DNA of 64,000 bases from Antedon mediterranea (Eukaryota > Echinodermata > Crinoidea > Comatulida > Antedonidae): positions 22,502,501 to 22,566,500 of the forward strand of contig NC_092672.1 in NCBI RefSeq assembly GCF_964355755.1. The letters run 5' to 3'. Below are positions 12,651 to 26,700 of this stretch, piece by piece. Made by a program: the position numbers and the translations under genes. The notes beneath the pieces are model-generated. The model did not search any database and was not told the origin of the DNA. It saw only the letters and a program-made list of their open reading frames with translations. Every line of letters starts with the position of its first letter. Within the stretch, counting starts at the first letter, position 1.

Positions 12651-12904
12651 TACCAAAAACAAGATCAGCAATGCATCTTGGGGTTTATAGTGGGCTGCTA
12701 AAATTTAATAAATTATCAGAATCGCATTTTAAACTGTTTAAAGATGACAAAGGGTATCTCAATAGGACCGTATAGAATTTATTTTTACATTAAATGTAGT
12801 TTGTGACCTTTGATTAGATCTAAAAACGTAGGGACTGTAGTTGTAGGACTTGCTGTAACTGCAGTTTTTTTGTATATAAGATGAGTCTTAGTAATTTGTG
12901 CTTT

Positions 12905-12990
12905 GGTGGCTATAGCTAGTTTTAGTGGCTATGGCTAGTTTTAGTGGCTATGGCTAGTTTTAGTGGCTATGGCTAGTTTTAGTGGCGTAC
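12905..12990. repeat. 20-bp tandem repeat, 4 copies
   Basis: Unit TAGTTTTAGTGGCTATGGCT, nearly perfect. Confidence 0.9.
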
Positions 12991-15900
12991 ATGGTAAACC
13001 CACTGTGTATTGATTAGCAAAAACATTAACATTCAGAATTAAATTTAAATGTTTCATTGGTATAGCTTTATTCAATATTTTTTATTATTGACCCGACTAA
13101 ACTTTTAAACTTATCTTGTAAAGATAAAGTAAAATTTGGTGTTTTATGTATTAATCACTGCCGATGATTTAGAAAGTTTTAATAAGCTCTCTAAACAAAC
13201 TTGCTAACAGTACATTTACTAAAGCCAAATTAGTAGAGTTAGAGTTACTGCATAAATAAATATTTCATATTCTATTTTAATAAATGATATACAATCTTTT
13301 TTGTATTGTATTTATGTTGTCTATTTTCTTTTAAATCTCAACGCGAGTCACAAGTAAACTCATTATATAATGTTAAGGTAAATTAGTTGGTTTCAACATA
13401 GGCAATTGACTATGGTACCAAAATAATAAATGATGTTTGATATTATTATGGTATCTCTGAATTTAGTAAATGACTTGCCTAATGCAAATGAGATCATTTG
13501 TAGAAATTAGACTTACAGAATTTGATTAATGGCCAATATCACCTTTATATGATTGACAGACTTACTAAACAGGACGAAAGGTATGGAGATGGGATCATTC
13601 AATGTATAACCGCAATTATATAAATCTCTACCATATTTTCGACCCCTGGTGTGTAATTTTTCAATATAAAATTGACTAATGGTTGCCCCTTAAGGTATGG
13701 GACATATTTTTAGTATAGTATCATTATGTCTATAATTATTTTTTGTATTAGAAAACTTTTGGCTAATTTTTATTTTGTTTACTTGCATGTTTGTGGAAAT
13801 ACAATTTTTTTAAAGAATAAAAAACCTGACATAGTTCATATTTTGACACACCACCTGATTATGCAAATTACATTCTCTTTTGGTTGGCATAGCTTAATAG
13901 TGTTTATCCTTAAAATTCAGGAAAGTGTGCGGCCCATCAATAAACATCAGTGTGCCAAATGTGAGCATGTACCGTTCAGTGGTTATGGAGGAGATATGTA
14001 AAATATGCGAACAATTTAGTAGCATTAATATTTAGATTGGTTTATACATTGATACCAAAAATTATAAGCATGGACAACTGCACTTACAGATATTTGTGTC
14101 CCTACCCCAAAATTGTCCAAAACTGTGGAGCTGATTGGAATAATTAGAAATGCGTTAAAATCCCACCTTTTATATTCCGTTATGGTAATTACTTTATTCC
14201 TATATACCATTTACTATTATTTACTAATTTGATTTTAGTTACTTTTTGTTTTTGTTCAGGCACTTTCAACACAAGCTTTTGCTTTTTAGAAATGGTGCCT
14301 CCTTCATAATATTGTTTTATTAATTTTAAAGATGAGACAAAAATTGTATTGTTTTAACTATCTTTCTTCATGAATTTTGTATTATATTATTTATTTTGTA
14401 TATTATGAAGGAATTAAATGTTACTATGAAAAAAATATGTAATGTTAACATTGATTTTTGTGTTCACTGGATATAGATGACAAAATATGTACGTAGTGTA
14501 GACCTCTCATATCCCATGTACTGTATTTTGTTGCTTGTAACCCGTTTTTCCCTTCACTTCTTCAATGCTCAAACTTGTGGCCATGTCAAGAACTTATAAT
14601 CACAAGATGATTCCTGATTCTTGTTAATCTTCCCCTGGCCAACAGAATAGACCATAGACTTTCATTAGTCTAGTGTGTAAGGCTATCAAACAACTTGATA
14701 GCATTGGTCTGTGTCCCTTCTTTGAAGTTGTCTTTTCTATAAATATATTGGGTTGAATGGAACAACTCAGTCACCATGTACTTCATCGGAGTGAAAATCT
14801 AAATTCTTGAACTATGATCTAATCGGATGCTATAAAGGATATTACTTTCATAATTTACAGTCACTTTCTTTTTTATGCAAACAAATTATAATAGAATAAA
14901 AGAATACTAAAATCAAACATTGAAAAGTCATTTTGTAGTCTTCATCAGGTTATTTAAAAAATAATGATTTACCTTATAAAAAATAAAAAACAGTAAATCA
15001 AATAAAAACCCATTGAATTTCAGACAATGGGCTTCCAGTTTACTACTTTTTTTTTTAAATTTTATTAGGTTAAATAATTTTTTGTTTCCATCAATTTTTT
15101 TGTCAAACTAGTGTAACATTATAAAATAAAAAAAAATATGTGGTGATCATTTAAGCATTTGACCTTTAACATTGTATCTACAGAAGAAAGCACAGATAAA
15201 ATGTTATTTTAAAGCTTTAAGGCCACATTTATATTTGTACCTAATACATTCTTATTCAAAATACTCAAGTTTAAGATATAAAATAATTGTATATAGTGTA
15301 TTAATTGACCTTTGACCTAGACTCCAAAGGCAAAATTAAATTAGTTATTCTGAATTTTAAGAATAATGTTTGTATGTGTTTAAAACATTCTTTACAAAAA
15401 CTTAGTGGTTAAAGAGATAATTAGAGAAAACTTAGTGGTTAAAGAGATAATTAGAGAAAAAGTTTTCAAAAATAAGTAGTTAACAGTAGAAATTTTAATT
15501 TTTTTTAGATGGACATACACAGTGGTTCGTACACTCCATGATTCAATCACTTTTATGTTGGTTCGGTGGGGTTTTCTATGTTTTTTTGGAGGTTTCCAGG
15601 GGTTTGCGGGGGTTTAGCAATACCCTGTTTTTCCGGCCAAATTGGACGCCATATTGGATTCTGGCATGATAATTAGGGAAAAGTTTTCAAATGGCAGCCA
15701 TTTTGAATTTATGGAAAACAAGTAATTACTAATACACAACCCAGGGTATAGATACTAATATCTATATAGGCCTATATTAACAGCAACAAAAAACATTTTG
15801 GACTGAAAAAGCTATACAACCTATTTCTATATATTACAAATAACATGAGAAAATGCAAATTTCAACTATTATTTTGAAACACTACACAGAAATTACATGA

Positions 15901-16889
15901 TGCCCCACGATAATTTTAATGGAAATAGCAAGAGCAACATTTCAACCAACCATGCCTGCACCCTGGTTGCTTTTAAAGCGTTACCATTGGAGTTACAGCT
16001 CTTTGAAAAACATACACAAATTCCATGTATGAAATTCCTGAAGAAAAACACCCATAAGAAAAATAATGGTATTTCCTAAATTCAATAATTGATTTACGTA
16101 AATTTTTGTTTTACATTAGAGCAAGATTAGTACAAAAAGATTTCACAAAAACAATTCACAAATTCTGTGCCATATCTAAATAAGGACAAAATTCACATGC
16201 CAAAATCACACCTTTTACCATGGCAACCATTACTTTTTTTTCAAAAATATTTCAGTTTTGTTATATTTACCTAAAGTGTGAATAATTACCAAAGTATGAA
16301 GAAAATTCATTTTTTGGCATTTAGCCACATTATGTTGATATTTGTAGTCAACCGCTCTTACGACTTAGAAGATGTGCTTACATCCTCAAAAATGCACTCT
16401 CGTAGACGTCATTTTAGATTTGACCAACAATTCTCCAATCAAATGACAAGAATTCGAGTAACTGACCTCAACACAAACAATTTCTATTGTTTCGGGACTG
16501 AAAGAAACCGAATGCAACTTTAAATCATGTCACACGTGCAGTAAGGGTGACCACGACCATATAAGCTTACCTTACAGACGGTCAGAATGCACATACAGTC
16601 TTATGACTTATTTCCAATGGAATGGTGTCGGGAACACAAACACAAAGTTTGAATCCCAAATGATCCTAAATGCATGGGACATAAAAATCACAAACTTAAA
16701 TCATATTTCTGAGAATTATTTTTATTTACTAAAATTATATTGTTAGTTTTACATGATTTGTTTATAATAAAATTTAAAATTTGGATTTCATATTCATTGA
16801 CATGAAACTTACTCATGCGTGAAAACCAAATTAAAGCTGAAAGAGCTCCACAAAGACTCTGAATTCTTACAGTGTAATGGATGTTAAGT
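12991..16889. other. Intergenic, no gene recognised
   Basis: AT-rich sequence between the two convergent genes. Small open frames (for example 13726-14001 and 16278-16523) lack splice context or family likeness. A 35-bp direct repeat pair (AAAACTTAGTGGTTAAAGAG...) lies near 15400-15465. 15540-15720 looks like an old dispersed repeat. Confidence 0.4.
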
Positions 16890-16895
16890 TTTATT
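16890..16895 (-). promoter_or_regulatory. Possible poly(A) signal of MYO19
   Basis: TTTATT on the plus strand is AATAAA on the gene strand, about 190 bases past the MYO19 stop codon. The placement is plausible, but the sequence is AT-rich. Confidence 0.35.
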
Positions 16896-17085
16896 GTACA
16901 ACAATTGTATTATTGTTTGTATTGTGAATACAAATTGGTACGACAGCACACGCATGTAAAAATTGAATTGTGTCAATATTCATTTTTCTTTCAACATATA
17001 CAGTAGACAATTTGCGGCATTTGACACAACCTTGATACTGGTGGTAGTTCCTGGATTAACATATTTAATCCTGACATGAACTGTA

Positions 17086-17773
17086 TTATAACCTAACTGG
17101 ACCATGATACAGCAAACCAAGTAACACAATACCAAAAGCTATATCAACTGCAGGAGTTGTTGCAACTTGTACAAACTTGTTAATGATGGTAGTAGTTCCT
17201 TGATTTACAGGTTCCTCTTCAACACGTCTACCATTCTGGTGCTCACTAATTATTGGTTTATGTGTACCACATTGTTCATTTGAGCTCTTCTTTTGAGATA
17301 TTTCATCCCCATCTTTCTTTTGTTCAATGTTAACTATTGTATTTCCTTCACTTCTACCACTATTACAGTTCACGTTACCATTTTCATGAAATTGTATTCT
17401 ATTGTTATTTACATTTTCTGGTTCTTCAATTTCATTGACGCTCTTATCGGAAAACTTATCTCTTTTGTCTTGATCTTCAACTTCTTTGGTATCTTTACTG
17501 GTAAACTTATCTGTCTTGTCTTCAACTTCTTTGCTATCTTTACTGGTAAACTTATCTCTCTTGTCTTGATCTTCAATTCCTTTACTGGTAAACTTATCTC
17601 TTTTGTCTTGATCTTCAACTTCTTTGGTGCCATTGCATTGAACTAATCACTGACAGGTTACTGTCATGAGGTTCATTATCCAATGATACTGCTGACAGTA
17701 TACCTTCTGTTAATATGCTATTGTTTTGTTGCGATTGTTCATCATTGCATTCTTGCACATCAGAATCAGCAAA
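17086..17773 (-). CDS. MYO19: MYO19 tail exon(s) with repeat and hydrophobic C-terminus
   Basis: The acceptor TTTTTACCAG opens a phase-0 frame at 17773. Read straight through, it stops at TGA 17617-17615. If a 61-nt intron at 17703-17643 (GTATAC...TTAG, phase 1) is removed, the frame instead runs to TAA at 17088-17086. The longer tail has four charged repeats of the form [12 protein letters not shown], then an acidic-basic linker, and ends [20 protein letters not shown], a short hydrophobic segment with a basic end like a mitochondrial tail anchor. Its length and sequence are unlike the tail I recall for vertebrate MYO19. The alternative to the mini-intron is a one-base frameshift. Confidence 0.7.
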
Positions 17774-20700
17774 CTGGTAAAAATAAATGTTAAATTGTAT
17801 TAAATTGTATCAAGAAAAAAAAAATTAGATTAAAAATCATAAATTGAATGTTTATGATTTGAATACGGAGAATATTTCATGAAAATTAACTGATTGACCA
17901 TTTAATGAGGCGGAACCAAGCACAGACAATCTCTCAGTAAATGAAATATACTCTATTCAACATTATTAGTTTTATAGCACAGTACATATGATGATGTGTT
18001 ATTTAACATCATTAAAGTACATGTAAATGAGGATGTGCTAGTGATGAAGGAACATACTTCACATTGTAAAGTTTGTTGGTGCAGCGAAGATTGAAAATTG
18101 CGAGTTTTAAGTAAAAGCCTACCTCGTCTGAATTCAATTCATTTAATTGTTCATCTAACTTGCGTTGGTGTAAACGAATTGAATATCCAATCATAGCATA
18201 CTGTATGACACGTGCTGCCTCATGTCGTCTCTTTACATCTTCTCTCACCTTCCAGCCTCTAAAACCTACAACATATCAATTCTAGTTAGTGACAATTAGT
18301 GGCTTGGTTTGGTAACAGCATGATGCCTGCAAGATATTTGTCAAAACACTATTACAATCAATACCTGCTTGAATGATGACCACAGCTGCCTCTTGTTTAC
18401 TTTTGGTTGCCAGGATCTTCCTCCACCATATTTGTATTACACCAGCACTTAAATTGAATTCCTTCAATCTTGCAACTTCAAGTTTATCCAACTAAATAAA
18501 AAATAACGGAATATAATAAATATACAATGATGCAGATTCTTACTTACTTTTTTACAAGCTAAAAGTATTATAATTTGATGCTACAACTTTTTCATAATGT
18601 TATAAGATAGGAATCTTACTGATTTTCAATGATTTACACACATTTAACTGGGTAATAATTTTTAATAAAATGGTATTTTTTAAATTGTGTCAAATTATTT
18701 GTTCTTTTGATTTATATTTATATACTTTTTTAAAAAGAAAAATGCCTCAATTTTACATAATTATTTAGTTAATTTTGGTGAATTTCCTATCTCATTATTA
18801 AGTTATACGACAAAAATATTCCTGTAGCACTACTTTTAAAAATAAAGGTTTATTTCACAACACTCATTCAGCTCTACTGCACAGGTTTATATTATACAGA
18901 TATTGCCTGCTTAGAGGTGAAATTCAACAATCGACATTCCTGAGGGAATGATATTTTTCTCGAAGAACTATATATTACATCTGTTATATTAAAATATGTA
19001 GCAGTGTAAGTAGACTTGGCTGGGTCGGCAAGCCTAGTTCACCTTACCTTGGTGAAAAATGACCGTATAAAGTAAAATATTCACTTAAATTAATTAAAAT
19101 TTAATTTATTCTACTGCAAATATAACATAATTAAATTATTATTAAACTACTTTTAAGTACCTGTCCCTCTCTTAGGAATATCTTTGTTTTTCCAAACAAA
19201 AAGCTTTTCATTTTATTTTCTTTGTCTGCTTCAGCTAAAACCAGATTCGTACTAACAGCACATTTACTTTTTGTATCCAAATCTTTTACATCTTCTGAGT
19301 TTGACCTTATTAATAATTCATACCTCTTAAGAAAATCACTGTACAACATTCTATAAGAAAATTGTCATTATCATTCAGAATCAAGTATAACAAACAACAC
19401 ACAGGCAAGTATGTTAGTAGGTGTTCAACATGTACAGTATGCACAGGGATATATATAGTATATATTATAAACAACACACTGGTAAGTATGTTAGTAGGTG
19501 TTCAACATGTACAGTATGTACAGGGATATATATAGTATATATTATAAACAATACACTGGCAAGTATGTTAGTAGGTGTTCAACATGTACAGTATGTACAG
19601 GGATATATATAGTATATATTATAAACAACACACTGGCAAGTATGTTAGTAGGTGTTCAACATGTACAGTATGTACAGGGATATATATAGTATATATTATA
19701 AACATCACAGGCACAGAATAAATTCTATATCGCCCGGTGATATACTGAAATTCAATTAATTAATTTGAAACGATGAAGATGAGGAAATCTGTGAGAATGA
19801 GAGAAAGTCGCCTCCACCAAGATTCAAACCCGGAACCTTCTGCTTGATGTCCTAACCATTAGACCACGGGGCTTTCATGGTATTGTTCAAACTCGATTGG
19901 ATCGTCGTGGTAAGGCGGTATAGCACTAGTCCCTCAGTTGTACGCACACGCATCAGAGATCAAATTGATACGCCCTCATCTTTCAGTATATATATACATA
20001 TATATATGTATTGTAAGTCCTAGAGCAAGCTGTTTAATTGGGATTGTAATAGTAAAAAATACAGTAAAATACAAATTACAACAAATAAGAAGGTTGTAAC
20101 ATGTTTAGTGCAACCTATAAAACAATACAACACAGCCATTTTAGTTTTTGCTTAATTATTCAATATCGAAAACAAACAGGTGTAAGCTGACCTGGTAGGG
20201 AAGCCTGTTGCACTGATCTCAATTGTTTCAAGTTAACTTAACTAAACAAGGGTATCCACCAGTCATAGATGGGTACATTGTTAGTGCAAAAAGACACAAA
20301 ACAACAGCTGTGAGCTGACCTGGTAGGGAAGCCTGTTGCACTGATCTCAATTGTTTCAAGTTAACTTAACTAAACAAGGGTATCAACCAGTCATAGATGG
20401 GTACATTGTTAGTATAAAAAGAACACAAAACAATAGCTGTAAGCTGACCTGGTAGGGAAGCCTATTGCACTGATCTCAATTGTTTCAAGAACACCGCAAG
20501 CACGTAGTTGATTTATAACATGAACATTATCAAAGCTGTCTGGTTGACACTCAAGACTTGGTTTGATACAGCGGATGTAGTGAGGTGTTGTTTCATGTAA
20601 AGTATCCATAAGACTGTCCAATGAATTCTAAGATATAAGATACAATTGTTAGATTGTTACCCCGAAGATTACATGTAAAAACGAATGTAATGAATGGTAT

Positions 20701-23700
20701 CAACCAAAATAAGTATAAGTAAATACAAAATGAATTGAAGAAATATGTCTGATAATCAAAAAATAAAATATCTTGAATATATTATAAGTTACATTTTCAA
20801 CAGAAGTAAAAAAAAATTGGGAAGCAATAATTTGAGTGATCTTGCAGATGTTTATTTGATTTATTTCAGCATCATAAAAAACAATTTACAGATAAAATAC
20901 AATTAATATAATATACAGGAAACAAAATATGAAACATCAACAATATACAAAAACAGGGATGCTGAGGATAACCCATAAAAGGGTCAAGAAAGCAAAAACA
21001 ACAACAAAGCAAAAAACCTATCTAACTCCTAAAACAAGAGCTCAGTCTTGAAGGTATTTTTTTTAATTGATGTTCCATACTAAATTCATCAAGATTCTAA
21101 ATTAAGTTTTGTATGAGTTCCAATTTTCAGGATTCTGTACCTTAAATGTTGATACCACTGTAGAAGTAGTCTTTTTGCCTTTTGTTTTACTTGGACTCTG
21201 AAAAAAAAAAATCATAAAATTAACCTATTTCAGGTTAAACAGAACTATTGACATAACTGACAAGATGCAAAGGCATTATAAATATCACACATTTATTCGG
21301 CATTGTTCTTTGTTTAAAAGTTTCATGATGTAACATTGATGAAGACAGAACTTAAAAAGCAATGGTATAGTGTTAGTATGGTGTTAGTACATTGTTAGTT
21401 TGATGTTAGTATGGTGTTAGTACATTGTTAGTTTGATGTTAGTATGGTGTTAGTATAGTGTTACTATGGTGTTACTACATTGTTAGTTTGATGTTAGTAT
21501 GGCATTAGTATGGTGTTAGTATGGTGTTACTACATTGTTAGTATGGTGTTAGTATGGTGTTACTACATTGTTAGTTTGATGTTAGTATGGCATTAGTATA
21601 GTGTTACTATGGTGTTTAAAAACAAATGAAAAGATCAATCACCTGTAAACTGGTAACATCAGCATCAACTAGTTGTTGCACAAACTTCTTGCTGCTCATT
21701 CTAAGCAAATCTACAAGTTCTGCTGGAATACCATCCTAAAAACATCAAATGATACACAATAGATTAATTAGTAAATGAACATTCACCTGTGAACACTGCA
21801 CATCAAATCTAATGAGCAAATATAATGTAATAGCAATATAAGGTTTCCATTCAAAGTAAATATTATAGGGATGCTCAGAAAAAAAGCCATGGTAATAGGG
21901 CAGGAGGGCAAGTTGGTAAATTGATTGTTCGTTAACTTGATGAAATTGTAATATTGGAGAGCATATGTGGTTAAATAGGTTGAAACACTCTTGTCGTTTT
22001 CTAAATAGAATTGTGTTAGTGAACCAATTCTTATTTTGATATAAAACCAGAGATATGTAATACTGTATGTAAGCTGAAGGCTGAGCACGTACTCCAGACT
22101 GAAAAAAGATGGCAGCCGTAAATGTGTTCAAAAACATTATTTAACATAACAAATAATAATCTAATATAATACATTCACATATTCTTGTCAAAGAACAGTG
22201 AAGATTTATAAATCGCAATGGAATGAATAAATTCTAGGTAATCTAGCATTTTTGTATTTGAGGATCATATAGAATGCGTTCACGGTTATACGCTTAACAC
22301 GCTGCATTGTGTATTGTTCTCACGCAGATAGGCTCATATAGCACTGTGTACTGCGTAGGGCATATCTGATTGGTCGATTGAAAGCCGCTATTTTGTTGGT
22401 TCCCTCTCCATGGAGAATCACCTTTTGAACTAGCTGCGATAACTTTGTAGTTTGACATCTAGCCTTCGGCTATATAATATCATTGTATATTTGACTGTTG
22501 ACCATTGTTTTTATTAATGACAGGCTAACCTTTAATTTGTTCCTATACACTATGTTGTATTCTAAAGTTGATAGTTAAATTGTCCGGTCCTTCCTCCTTG
22601 ATCTCACAACAAGTTTTGAATAAATGAGCTAAAATAGTTTAGCAAAAGCAAAAGCTTTTCCAACTTAAATTGTGTATCCTCTTCTTACACGGGTGATAGA
22701 GCATTACCTATAGCTACAAACAGCCATTGATACATTTTACTGTGGTATTTATTTTCAGTTATAAGATTATGAGAAATAAGTTTAAACGAAGCAGATGCAC
22801 TATTCCATAATTGTAATGCTTTGAGAAACTATTTATGACCTTCTAACCCCCTTTTTTTTATGTGAATATACTGTAAAACTGGCTTTCAGTTTTAAGTATA
22901 TTACCTCATTCTTTTTAATTAGACCATCCACTTGGTACGTAACTTTCTCTGCATAGTGATGCACAACAAAAGCTGGTGATGTCACTGATATATGTGCACG
23001 AGATAAGTTTGCACTGCTGATAGTGTCATGAAGAAACTCACAAAACGAACTTGGATCTGAATGTCTGTTTAACTTGCATTGCTATAAACAAGATAAACTT
23101 GCAATTAGTTCATAGAAAGTAAATGACATAATAACATGATTGTGATCTTAGATGGACAGTCTAAGCACAACAACTTGTAGTTTGCAACTGGTTGTGGTGC
23201 TACTGTACTTTTGCACCTAACTTGAAATCACTGGGCATAAGGTCACTCACCATCACTGATGTGCAGCAGGTGAATATTTTTAAATTGGGGTTAAGCTTGA
23301 GGTGCAAAAGTACATCAGCACCAGGTTTTCTAGTGTAAACTAGGCTCAAAAGTCCATTGTTTATCTTCTTACAAACGACAGTTTATTTTTATGGAAAGAC
23401 AAACTATGGTTTGTAAGACAAACTATGCCTGAATGGTATAAACCACTGTTTCTCAAAATGTCAAATTCAAAATACAAAAGAGTTATTATTTTACGACGTA
23501 CTGTACTACAATTGAGAAATTCTCAATACATCTTTTTTTACAGCAGTTTATCTTAAATAATAAAAAGACAAACTACAGAATACAGGTCTTTTCCAACCAT
23601 AATTGGCGAAAAACTATGACAAATTATTTTTTGTATTTTGCTGTGGAATAGCAACACTTACTTGATTCATAAGTGCAAATATACTGATGTTGCCTTCAAT

Positions 23701-26700
23701 AACATCAAGACATGTTTTATTGTCAGTAAAGTCTTCAAATTTCCATGGAATTCCCTCAGATTGACAGTCATCCTAAAATAATACAAACATGGCTGTTTAA
23801 TCAGCAGTATGATTATGTTTATAAAGGTTCATCATTATCACTGTTAGAGAAAAAAAGTGAATGATAATTCTCATCAACTTTAATTATTATTGTTATCTTA
23901 ATTATTTTATATTATATTATAATTATACTAGTATTTTGATATTTTTTTTACAAGATTCATTTGATATAAACTAAATGAAGTGCCATAATATTTTTCTTCA
24001 TTTTTTTTTTAAATAAAAGAACTTTTGTTATTATCACTCTAATAAAACACCGTAGCACCAACTGTATATTAGCATACTCTATATATAGAAAATAAGTTTG
24101 TTGGAATACCTGTTCTGCTTTGAGGAAGTTGTGCACAAAATGTTGCTGAAGCTTCTCATTTGCATAATTTATGCATAATTGCTCCAAACTGTTAAATGAA
24201 AAACTTTCAAATCCGTAGACATCCAGTAGACCAATGTAAGACTGCCAACTCCTGGCCATGGTACAGCCATTGATGAATCCAACGAGCCAATCAAAAACTC
24301 TGAAACGTTAAACCATAATTTAGTCACAGTCTTCAAAGCTAGTTTTTTTTTGGTAAAACCAAAGTGGGGTTGAAAAAGTTTGCATGTAAACATTTTCTCC
24401 TGTTACATACTAACTACATGACAAAGAAAGAAATTAGACAGAAAGAAGTCAGGCCATGACAGAAAGAGAGATTAGGCAAGAAAAAAAAATTAATTAAATT
24501 GACTAAGTATTAGAGTTTGCATGTACTCTAGTAGCTAGATCAACTTTCGTATGCACTTTGAGGTCCAGAGAATTTGACTTCAGAAATTGGTTTAGGGTGG
24601 TCAAACAATCAATTTTGGCTTGGTTACACATTTTGAAAATGTGGCGAAAGGTCAAAAGGTCAGGGTGAAAGGTTATAACACCAAACACCAACATGTCCTT
24701 AAATCTCGACAACCACTGGTCACAGCAAGGTAATTTTGGTCTCAAATTGATCAGAAGGTATACATTTATATTCAGTCTAATGGGACATTTTAGTAAAAAA
24801 TGACCGGAAATGCCATTTCTGACCTTTGACCCACAACTCAGGGCATGTATGTATCTCCGTAACTACTGGTCGTAGACACTTGAATTTGGTCTTAAACTGT
24901 TCGAAATATAGATTTTGTTATTTGTTACACATTTTGAAAAATGTTACAAAAGGTCAAAGAGTCAGGGTCAAGGGTTATATGAAGAAATATAAATAGCTAC
25001 TTGTATCTTGGCAACCACTGGTCGCAGCAAGTCAATGTTGGTCTCAAAATGTTCAGAAGGCATGCATTCATATTCAGTCTAATGGGGCATTTTAGTCAAA
25101 AATGATCAGAAATGCCCTTTCTGACCTTTGACCCACATACCAGGGCATCTTCATACCTCTGTAAGTACTGGTCGTAGAAACTTAAATTTGGTATCAAATT
25201 GTTGGAAATATACATATTTACATTCATTCTAACAGAAAATTTGGTGAAAAGATGATCAGAAATACTATTAATTACTAATGTTTCAAACAAAAAACATACC
25301 TCTACACAACTTATTCTGACAGGGCATCTTCATATCTCTGTAAGTACTGGTTGTAGAAACTTAAATTTGGTATCAAATTGTTCGAAATATACATATTTAC
25401 ATTCATTCTAATAGAAAATTTGGTTAAAAGATGACCAGAAATACTATTAATTACTAATGTTATTGTTTCAAACGAATAACATATTAGTAGAGGCTATATA
25501 TAGTTTGACCTTGAAAAAATTCTAATAAAAGGTCTTTTGGTATTTTCTTGTAGCTTTAGGTGTCAATAATTACCAAAAAATTTTTGCAGCCTTCTAGTTG
25601 CTGCGTTAGTGAGATATTGAGGGTCAAAGGTCAGTGACCTTTTTGTGGCATTTGATGGCTCATAATTCCTCAACTCCTGGGTTTAAAAAGACAAATGTGG
25701 TTTCTACATCTATGTTTTAGTGGTCAAACAACAAAATAAAGTTTTTGCCAATTTCAGGTTACTTGTGCCATTGGTCAGATAGTCGGGTCAAAGGTCATTG
25801 ACCTTTATTCATTAATAACTACTGCTAGTGTAGGACCTGAGTAAGATTTGTATGCATTCAATTTAGGAGAAAATATCTCAACTGTTATAGGATAATTTGA
25901 CCCCAAGGAACAATATGGGATATGTGTCAAATTCGTTATCTGGGGCGAAAATGCCCAAAATCGGGGTCAAGGGTTAGAAATGTGTGGTTCTTATATCTCG
26001 ACAACCACTTGTCATACAGATTTGCTTTTGGTGTCAAATTGTTCAGAATATACATATTTATATTCAGTCTAACACAACTTTTACCCAAAAAAATGACCGG
26101 AAATGCTTTTACTGACCTTTGACCAAAAAACACATTTTTGGGTTAAATTATTATTTAAAATGTCAATGGACACACTGTATGGTATCAAATGAAAGCATAT
26201 ACAATATGCTACCCATTGCTACCCAACTTATATTGAACATTTTTTAATTAGGAATCTAATCTTATGGAAAATGTGCCTAATTTGATTACTTTTATACAAA
26301 AAATGAATATTTAGTAGCGTAATTGTTGTGCTTATTTATATAATGTTAAATAATTTTAAATAAGTGTTTGGAAGAACTATTTGGTATCAAATAAAAGCCC
26401 ATACAATATTCTATCCATTGCTATCCAACTTTTAATACAAATCTGTAATTATGATGCTACTTTGGTGAAAAATGTGCATATTTTATTGCTTTTTGACAAA
26501 AATGGGTATACATTACCAGATAATTTATTTTGGTTTATTTATGATATTAAATAATTCAAATGTTTGAAAAGACATATTTGGTATCAAAGGAAAGCACATA
26601 CAATATGCTACCTAACTTGTATATAATTATGTGATGTTATTTTTGGAAAATATGCATATATTTTATTAAATTTAGACAAAAATGAGTATAAATTAATGTA

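Noticed and set aside
16278-16523. 81-codon plus-strand frame in the intergenic region
   Set aside because: No splice context, no domain, and AT-rich chance frames are common here.
17293-17646. Hydrophobic plus-strand frame, possible membrane protein
   Set aside because: It is the complement of the charged repeats in the MYO19 tail and has no independent evidence.
19811-19874. Functional tRNA gene on the minus strand
   Set aside because: A and B boxes are present, but the acceptor stem and anticodon arm do not fold well and a SINE-type tail follows.
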